In this document: positions 6,535-10,238 of the stretch, piece by piece | Position numbering within the stretch: the stretch's first letter is position 1 | Layout of the letters: each line of letters begins with the position of its first letter | Assembly: GCF_048820915.1 (NCBI RefSeq) | Contig: NZ_JBMERR010000047.1 | Location: forward strand, 1-10,238 | Direction: 5' to 3' | Length of the DNA: 10,238 bases | Origin: Cribrihabitans_A pelagius | Lineage (GTDB): Bacteria > Pseudomonadota > Alphaproteobacteria > Rhodobacterales > Rhodobacteraceae | Notes under the pieces: generated by a model | Seen by the model: the letters and a program-made list of their open reading frames with translations, nothing else | Databases searched by the model: none | Told to the model about the DNA's origin: nothing | Position numbers and translations under genes: made by a program

Positions 6535-7643
6535 CCCTCTCTATCCCGAAAACTGTCGCGATCATCATCCCCGCGCGAAACGAGGCGAACCGAATTGCCG
6601 CGTGCCTGAAAGCTCTCGCCGGTCAGCATCCGCAGCGTGTCCGCGTAATCCTGGTCGTGAACAATACCACAGATACGACGGCCGCGATCGCGCGCAAAGC
6701 GGGGGAGCTGTCGGGCCTCGATCTCAGGGTGCTCGTTCGGGATATTGGTCCCGGCCAGGGGGCCGGCACCGCACGTCGTATCGGGTGCGCGCACGCGGTG
6801 TGCACGATGCCGGACCTGCGCTATTTCATGACCACGGATGCCGATTCCATTGTGGCGCCTGATTGGGTCGCCCGGAACCTCGCACATCTCCAAACGGTGG
6901 GTGCCGTCTGCGGCAAGGTGGATCTGATCGCCGAAGAAGCCGGAATTCTCAACAAGATGGATCGCCGACTCGCCACCGACGAAGGCACGTATCGCTGGCT
7001 GGTACAGGACGTCTACGCCCGTCACGCGCCCGGCTGCGCCGATATCCGAGGCACCCATGGCGAGGCCGCCGGGGCAAGCCTGAGTTTCACGAAGTCAGCC
7101 TACCTTGCGGTGGGAGGTTTCGCGCCCGTCACATGCGGAGAAGACCGCCGGATTGTCCGGGCATTCCGCAGCGCCGGTTTCCGGGTCGTACACGCGGACG
7201 ACGTGACAGTCCAGGCTTCGTGCCGACTGACAGGCCGGGCGGCGGGGGGCATGTCGGATGCGTTGAGCGTCCGGATCACGGGCGGCAACTACCTGGTGGA
7301 CGATTGCCTGCCGCCCGCCGGCTGGATCGTGAAACAGGCCAACCACGGGGCGCTTGGCCCTTGGCCGCCTCTTGTGCCCGACAGCCGCCGCCTGCGCGTC
7401 GGAGATCTGCCGGCAAACATCGAAATATTGAAGAAATTCCAGAATTCGGGGCCGTTCCTGGCGGTCCCGATCACTTCGGCCGGTTCCCTGCCTCGTTCCC
7501 GCCTTGGCGCGGTGCGGCCGGACAAGGGGTCAGCGGCTGTCCCCGATGGCTCCACCCCGCCGGCCAGCCCTCTCTGCAAAGCGGGCGCGGCCGGCAGCCC
7601 CCAAATCGAAATGCCGGAAATCCCGGCAAGAAAGGGAGCATGA
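6531..7643 (+). CDS. Family 2 glycosyltransferase with disordered C-terminal tail
   Basis: This is a 370-residue protein. The GT-A domain shows AIIIPARNEA (10-19), LVVNNTTDTT (41-50), TTDADS (101-106, the DxD metal site) and CGEDRRIVRAF (202-212), with the usual catalytic ED. No clear membrane segment is present. The ATG overlaps the methyltransferase TGA and has AAAGGA upstream at 6519-6524. Residues from about 305 onward are a low-complexity Pro/Ala/Gly/Ser tail not typical of GT2 enzymes. It may be a genuine disordered extension or the product of an old frameshift near the 3' end. GT2 genes beside acyl-CoA dehydrogenase-like, PIG-L and SAM methyltransferase genes form a recurring uncharacterised neighbourhood in Proteobacteria, to my recollection. 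It probably acts on the same product as its neighbours. Confidence 0.86.
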   Translation: MTLSIPKTVAIIIPARNEANRIAACLKALAGQHPQRVRVILVVNNTTDTTAAIARKAGELSGLDLRVLVRDIGPGQGAGTARRIGCAHAVCTMPDLRYFMTTDADSIVAPDWVARNLAHLQTVGAVCGKVDLIAEEAGILNKMDRRLATDEGTYRWLVQDVYARHAPGCADIRGTHGEAAGASLSFTKSAYLAVGGFAPVTCGEDRRIVRAFRSAGFRVVHADDVTVQASCRLTGRAAGGMSDALSVRITGGNYLVDDCLPPAGWIVKQANHGALGPWPPLVPDSRRLRVGDLPANIEILKKFQNSGPFLAVPITSAGSLPRSRLGAVRPDKGSAAVPDGSTPPASPLCKAGAAGSPQIEMPEIPARKGA

Positions 7644-7644
7644 G

Positions 7645-8133
7645 ATGACAACCCTGAAAGATCTATATATCGAGGAACTGCAGGACCTGTGGTCAGCGAA
7701 CGAACAGATGTCCAAGGTGGTCTCGGCGATGGCTGACAAGGCCTCCGACAAGAAGCTGGCCGACCGGCTGAGTTCCGCCAAGGATGGTATCGACCGGCAC
7801 ACCCGCCTTTTGAAATCTCTTCTTGAAGAGAGTGATGCGAAGGTTGAGAAAGAGCATTGCAAGGGCATGGAGGGGCTGGTTGAGGAAGCTCGTAAACATG
7901 CACTCGACAGCGACATAAGCGGTGCCACGCTCGATGTCGCGATCATCGCGCAATACCAGCGGCTTTGCCACTACGGGATAGCGGGGTTTGGCACGACCAA
8001 GGCCTTCGCCGAGGCGCTCAACGAGGATGAGGCCGTCCGGAAGCTCGACCAGGCCTTGGACAACATCTACGAGTCCGACGACTTCATGTCGGAATTGGCC
8101 GAACGGTCCCGAAACCTGGACGCTGCGGGCTGA
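7645..8133 (+). CDS. YciE/YciF-family (DUF892) ferritin-like protein
   Basis: This 162-residue all-helical protein starts MTTLKDLYIEELQDLWSANE, the hallmark opening of the DUF892 family. A second family signature, IAQYQRLCHYGIAGFGT, is at 101-117. Members are ferritin-like proteins often induced by osmotic, oxidative or general stress; their biochemical role is unclear. In typical members, as I recall them, the second signature reads V-E-H-Y-E, with glutamates that may bind metal. Here it reads L-C-H-Y-G (107-111), so metal binding may differ. The ATG lies 1 bp after the stop of the third GT2 gene, with AAAGGGAG at 7631-7638, placing it in the same transcript. It is the last gene before the hairpin at 8257. 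The family call is firm, the role is not. Confidence 0.9.
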   Translation: MTTLKDLYIEELQDLWSANEQMSKVVSAMADKASDKKLADRLSSAKDGIDRHTRLLKSLLEESDAKVEKEHCKGMEGLVEEARKHALDSDISGATLDVAIIAQYQRLCHYGIAGFGTTKAFAEALNEDEAVRKLDQALDNIYESDDFMSELAERSRNLDAAG

Positions 8134-8256
8134 CCCCCGCAGACGACCGGACGCCGAATGTTTCTGTCCCGGGGCCATTCCAAGACACAGAACCTACGCG
8201 ATCCCAAACGCGGAATGTAAAGCGGTCTTGAGAATTAGCTTGGACTCACAACCAGA

Positions 8257-8290
8257 GCCATCCCGCACGTTCCTATGCGGGATGGCATTG
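8257..8290 (+). terminator. Probable terminator of the eight-gene operon
   Basis: An 11-bp perfect stem, GCCATCCCGCA (8257-8267) with TGCGGGATGGC (8276-8286), closes an 8-nt loop. It is followed by ATTG and then CGTTT, a poor T-tract. It lies 124 bp after the last stop. The stem is strong, but the weak T run leaves room for an RNA-stability or processing role. Confidence 0.58.
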
Positions 8291-8334
8291 CGTTTCGCGT
8301 CATAACTTCGTTCGCGGCCGCGGGTCTGATTTCG

Positions 8335-8354
8335 GCAGGAGCCACCTGCTGCTT
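8335..8354 (+). terminator. Possible second, weaker terminator
   Basis: GCAGG (8335-8339) and CCTGC (8345-8349) pair around a 5-nt loop, and TGCTTTT follows. The stem is short, but the T run is better than that of the hairpin at 8257. The two may act together. Confidence 0.3.
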
Positions 8355-8705
8355 TTAAACACCGGTGACTTTCTTCGGACTGGCGGTCCGGTAAAGATAT
8401 GCCGCTCGCGGGACGACGCGGAATGATGATGGTAATTACCAGTAGCTGTTGCCGCGCGCTTGTCTGGATCATCGCGGGAGATGAGGTCCCGATCTACGTT
8501 AACTGCTTCGGCAACTACGCAGAGACAGCCGGACCCTCAGAAGAGCAGCCAAAGAATCGCACTGTTGGCCAAAGCCCCATGAAAGGCGGAGCCTTCGAGC
8601 GCATCCAACTGGTTTAAAGCGATCTTCAACTATTTTGCGGACGGCCTAATTCCGCCTAAGCATGCTGCCCTGTTGGGCCATTCGCCGCCGGGAAGGTCCA
8701 TGACC

Positions 8706-8730
8706 GGAACCTCCAAAACTCCTGAGGGTT
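8706..8730 (+). promoter_or_regulatory. EcfG-like promoter for the BON-domain gene
   Basis: GGAAC at 8706-8710 is followed by 16 bases and GGTT at 8727-8730, close to the alphaproteobacterial EcfG consensus (GGAAC-N16/17-CGTT), with one mismatch in the -10 box. It sits 54 bp before the ATG at 8785 in the correct orientation. The same GGAACC start occurs in the operon promoter at 539. Confidence 0.5.
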
Positions 8731-8740
8731 AAATTTTCAG

Positions 8741-8756
8741 GCGAATAAGCATTCGC
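8741..8756 (+). promoter_or_regulatory. Leader hairpin just before the BON-gene ribosome binding site
   Basis: GCGAAT (8741-8746) pairs perfectly with ATTCGC (8751-8756) around the loop AAGC. It lies about 15 bases before the strong AGGAGGA site at 8771-8777 and would fall in the 5' leader of a transcript from the promoter at 8706. It could affect stability or translation. A second inverted pair, CCTGA/TCAGG (near 8722-8741), abuts it. Confidence 0.4.
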
Positions 8757-8784
8757 TCCAATCAGAATATCAGGAGGAAAACAC

Positions 8785-9546
8785 ATGCCACGACGTGACG
8801 ACGACTACGACAGAGATCGCCACGAGAGAGATCACGGCCGTCCTCGATATCGCGATGACGATGATTGGGATCACAATACGGGCCGACGCGGCGGCGCCGG
8901 AGACCGCTATATGCGGGAAAACTACGCGCGCCGTGGCAGATCTCTTCCGGAATACGAATCAGACTACGGTGCCCGTTCCGATCGCGAGTATCGAGGTCGC
9001 GGCCACGATGCGCTGCGGGGCGGCCAACGCCGCAGCCGCGACTGGGATGATCATGACCAGAATGATCGCTACAGCGCCTCCCAAGGCTACCGGCGTGGAT
9101 ACGCCGGCGACAGCTTTCGTTCTTCAGAAGGCTATGACGACCGCTGGAGCGACCGGGACCGCCATGGCCGCGGGGACGACCGCCGCGGATGGGGTGATCG
9201 CGCCGCTGACGAGGTGCGATCCTGGTTCGGCGATGACGACGCCGAGCGGCGCCGGGAGAGAGACCATCGCGGGCGCGGTCCGAAAAACTATCAGCGGTCG
9301 GACGCGCGTATCGAGGAGGACGTCAACGACCGGCTCACGGATGACAGCCGGCTGGATGCATCCGAGATCGAAGTTTCAGTCTCGGATCGGGAAGTGCACC
9401 TTTCCGGCACTGTCTCGTCTAAGGCGGAAAAGCGGCGTGCGGAAGATTGCGCCGATGATGTCTCCGGGGTTGAGCACGTGCAGAACAATCTTCGGGTTGT
9501 GCGCGAAGGTGAAGAAATCAGAACCATCGCCGGCGGCAAAGCATAA
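8785..9546 (+). CDS. BON-domain protein with Arg/Asp-rich low-complexity N-terminal region
   Basis: This is a 253-residue protein. Residues 1-140 are low complexity, dominated by Arg, Asp, Gly, Tyr and Ser (for example RRDDDYDRDRHERDHGR near the start). RSWFGDDDAERRRERD (145-160) is a conserved linker seen in such proteins. A BON domain follows at about 172-240, with RIEEDVNDRLTDD, IEVSVSDREVHLSGTV and the closing VEHVQNNLRVV. BON domains bind phospholipid or other surfaces and occur in osmotic-shock proteins such as OsmY. No signal peptide is visible, so a cytoplasmic location is more likely than periplasmic. A strong AGGAGGA site precedes the ATG. The EcfG-like promoter supports a general stress role. 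The function of the disordered region is unknown. Confidence 0.85.
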   Translation: MPRRDDDYDRDRHERDHGRPRYRDDDDWDHNTGRRGGAGDRYMRENYARRGRSLPEYESDYGARSDREYRGRGHDALRGGQRRSRDWDDHDQNDRYSASQGYRRGYAGDSFRSSEGYDDRWSDRDRHGRGDDRRGWGDRAADEVRSWFGDDDAERRRERDHRGRGPKNYQRSDARIEEDVNDRLTDDSRLDASEIEVSVSDREVHLSGTVSSKAEKRRAEDCADDVSGVEHVQNNLRVVREGEEIRTIAGGKA

Positions 9547-9556
9547 AGCTAATGCA

Positions 9557-9581
9557 CGGGGCTCCTTGAAACGGGGCCCCG
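9557..9581 (+). other. Hairpin between the BON and PRC-barrel genes
   Basis: CGGGGCTCC (9557-9565) can pair with GGGGCCCCG (9573-9581), giving 9 pairs including one G-U and a 7-nt loop. No T run follows, so it may be a partial terminator or an RNA stabiliser between the two genes. Confidence 0.42.
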
Positions 9582-9624
9582 GCTCAAATCAACCCTTAAG
9601 CACACTAAAACACAGGAGAACGAT

Positions 9625-9921
9625 ATGGATCATTCCAATCATACCCCCCTTCGCCCCGATGAGCTGAATGCATCGACAGTGGAAGGTGCCGACGTTTACG
9701 GGCCGGATGATAACAATATCGGCAGTGTCTCGCATTTCCACGGCACCGGGCAAACTGCGGAAGCGGTTGTCGATGTCGGAGGCTTTCTCGGTCTCGGCGC
9801 GAAGCCCGTCGCATTGCCGGTGACAAGCCTGAACTTCATGCGTGACGAAAACGGCGCAGTGCATGCGACAACGTCGATGACGAAGGATCAGTTGAAGAAT
9901 CTTCCTGAACACAACCACTGA
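9625..9921 (+). CDS. PRC-barrel domain protein
   Basis: This is a 98-residue small soluble protein. A single PRC-barrel covers about residues 17-90: VEGADVYGPDDNNIGSVS (19-36), then EAVVDVGGFLGLGAKPVALP (46-65), then a strand around LNFMRDENG (69-77). The GGFLGLG/PVALP segment is the most recognisable part of this bacterial subfamily. PRC-barrels are protein-interaction or ligand-binding folds found in photosynthetic reaction centre H subunits, RimM and many stress-linked small proteins; the exact role here is unknown. AGGAGA precedes the ATG. It follows the BON gene by 78 bp with an intervening hairpin and no EcfG-like motif of its own, so it may be read through from the BON promoter. A strong terminator follows. 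Confidence 0.85.
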   Translation: MDHSNHTPLRPDELNASTVEGADVYGPDDNNIGSVSHFHGTGQTAEAVVDVGGFLGLGAKPVALPVTSLNFMRDENGAVHATTSMTKDQLKNLPEHNH

Positions 9922-9945
9922 GACTTTACTTGTTCGATATCACGG

Positions 9946-9979
9946 AGGCCGGCGCTCTCTGGCACAAGCGCCGGCCTTT
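9946..9979 (+). terminator. Rho-independent terminator after the PRC-barrel gene
   Basis: An 11-bp perfect stem, AGGCCGGCGCT (9946-9956) with AGCGCCGGCCT (9967-9977), closes a 10-nt loop and runs into TTT (9977-9979). It begins 25 bp after the stop codon. The stem is very GC-rich; the T run is short. Confidence 0.78.
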
Positions 9980-10099
9980 CCATATTCAGTATTCGGAATT
10001 ACAGCGGGTCCTTCCTGACTGATCATCTGGACACCTCCGGAAACCTCTGGCTGATCGGCGGATAACGTGATTCACTTCCCGCGTAACGGGGAGGCGGCC

Positions 10100-10238
10100 A
10101 TGTCGAGGCAAGCAAAGCCGCGTGCGGACGGCAGTAAGCCGGTCGACCTCGCGATCCCGATGTTCGGCTATAAGAGCCATATCTCCATTGGTCGCCAGAA
10201 TGGGATTATCCGCCGACAGACCGTCACCGACGCGGCCC
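10100..10238 (+). CDS. IS5-family transposase, internal fragment (5' truncated, cut by window edge)
   Basis: From the ATG at 10100 the frame reads MSRQAKPRADGSKPVDLAIP, then MFGYKSHISI and IIRRQTVTDAA, and stays open to the window end (46 codons). The DLAIP-x-FGYKSHISI segment is the start of the DDE catalytic core in a group of IS5 transposases, where it normally lies well inside the protein after an N-terminal domain of over 100 residues. That domain is missing: the same frame has a TGA at 10052-10054 and nothing transposase-like between. It is therefore probably a remnant, although a short annotated gene may begin at this ATG. A CTTCCCG/CGGGGAG hairpin (10075-10093) lies just upstream. This is a different IS5 subgroup from the element at the left edge. 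Confidence 0.7.
   Translation, partial: MSRQAKPRADGSKPVDLAIPMFGYKSHISIGRQNGIIRRQTVTDAA

Larger units (their letters stand above)
8134..8784. other. 651-bp intergenic stretch with hairpins, no convincing gene
   Basis: The gap separates the operon from the BON-domain gene. It holds a strong hairpin (8257-8286), a weaker one followed by TTTT (8335-8354), a CGGAC/GTCCG hairpin (8376-8390), a 12-bp perfect palindrome TGGTAATTACCA (8430-8441), and the EcfG-like promoter and leader hairpin of the next gene. A 72-codon frame at 8399-8617 has no good ribosome binding site and no recognisable motif; I do not call it a gene. No tRNA or known small RNA is evident. Confidence 0.6.

Noticed and set aside
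8399..8617. 72-codon open frame between the two gene blocks
   Set aside because: It has no convincing ribosome binding site, no recognisable motif, and codon third positions less GC-biased than its neighbours.
8795..9667. 290-codon frame overlapping the BON-domain gene
   Set aside because: It is a Thr/Ala-rich shadow produced by the repetitive Arg/Asp codons; the overlapping frame has a strong ribosome binding site and a clear BON domain.

Overview
The window looks like an accessory region of an alphaproteobacterial genome. It is GC-rich, carries EcfG-type (general stress response) promoter motifs of the form GGAAC-N16/17-(C/G)GTT, and holds IS5-family transposase sequence at both ends. The genes between match families common in Rhizobiales, Rhodobacterales and Sphingomonadales; the order cannot be fixed from this sequence.

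Layout. (1) 1-224: the 5' end of an IS5-family insertion sequence reading leftward out of the window. (2) 256-450: a 64-codon remnant of a Crp/Fnr-type regulator that keeps only the DNA-binding domain. (3) 527-564: a 14-bp perfect palindrome overlapping the -35 box of a perfect EcfG-like promoter. (4) 645-8133: eight same-strand genes that overlap by 4 bp or are separated by 1-2 bp. In order they are a membrane GT2 glycosyltransferase with the D,D,D,QxxRW signature, a soluble GT2, a GT4, an acyl-CoA dehydrogenase-like flavoprotein, a PIG-L/LmbE deacetylase, a NodS-like SAM methyltransferase, a third GT2, and a YciE/DUF892 ferritin-like stress protein. A strong hairpin at 8257-8286 follows. (5) 8134-8784: a 651-bp gap with hairpins and a palindrome but no convincing gene. 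(6) 8785-9546 and 9625-9921: a BON-domain protein behind an EcfG-like promoter, then a PRC-barrel protein, closed by a good terminator at 9946-9979. (7) 10100 to the end: the catalytic-core fragment of another IS5-family transposase reading rightward.

How the genes may work together (inference). The operon encodes three glycosyltransferases, an N-deacetylase, a methyltransferase related to the Nod-factor N-methyltransferase, and an FAD-type oxidoreductase. That set would suit an amino-sugar-containing glycoconjugate that is deacetylated and then methylated. The promoter motif and the co-transcribed YciE protein suggest it is made under general stress. I know of no characterised product for this gene set. 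The promoter calls and the coupling are read directly from the sequence; the chemistry is a hypothesis.
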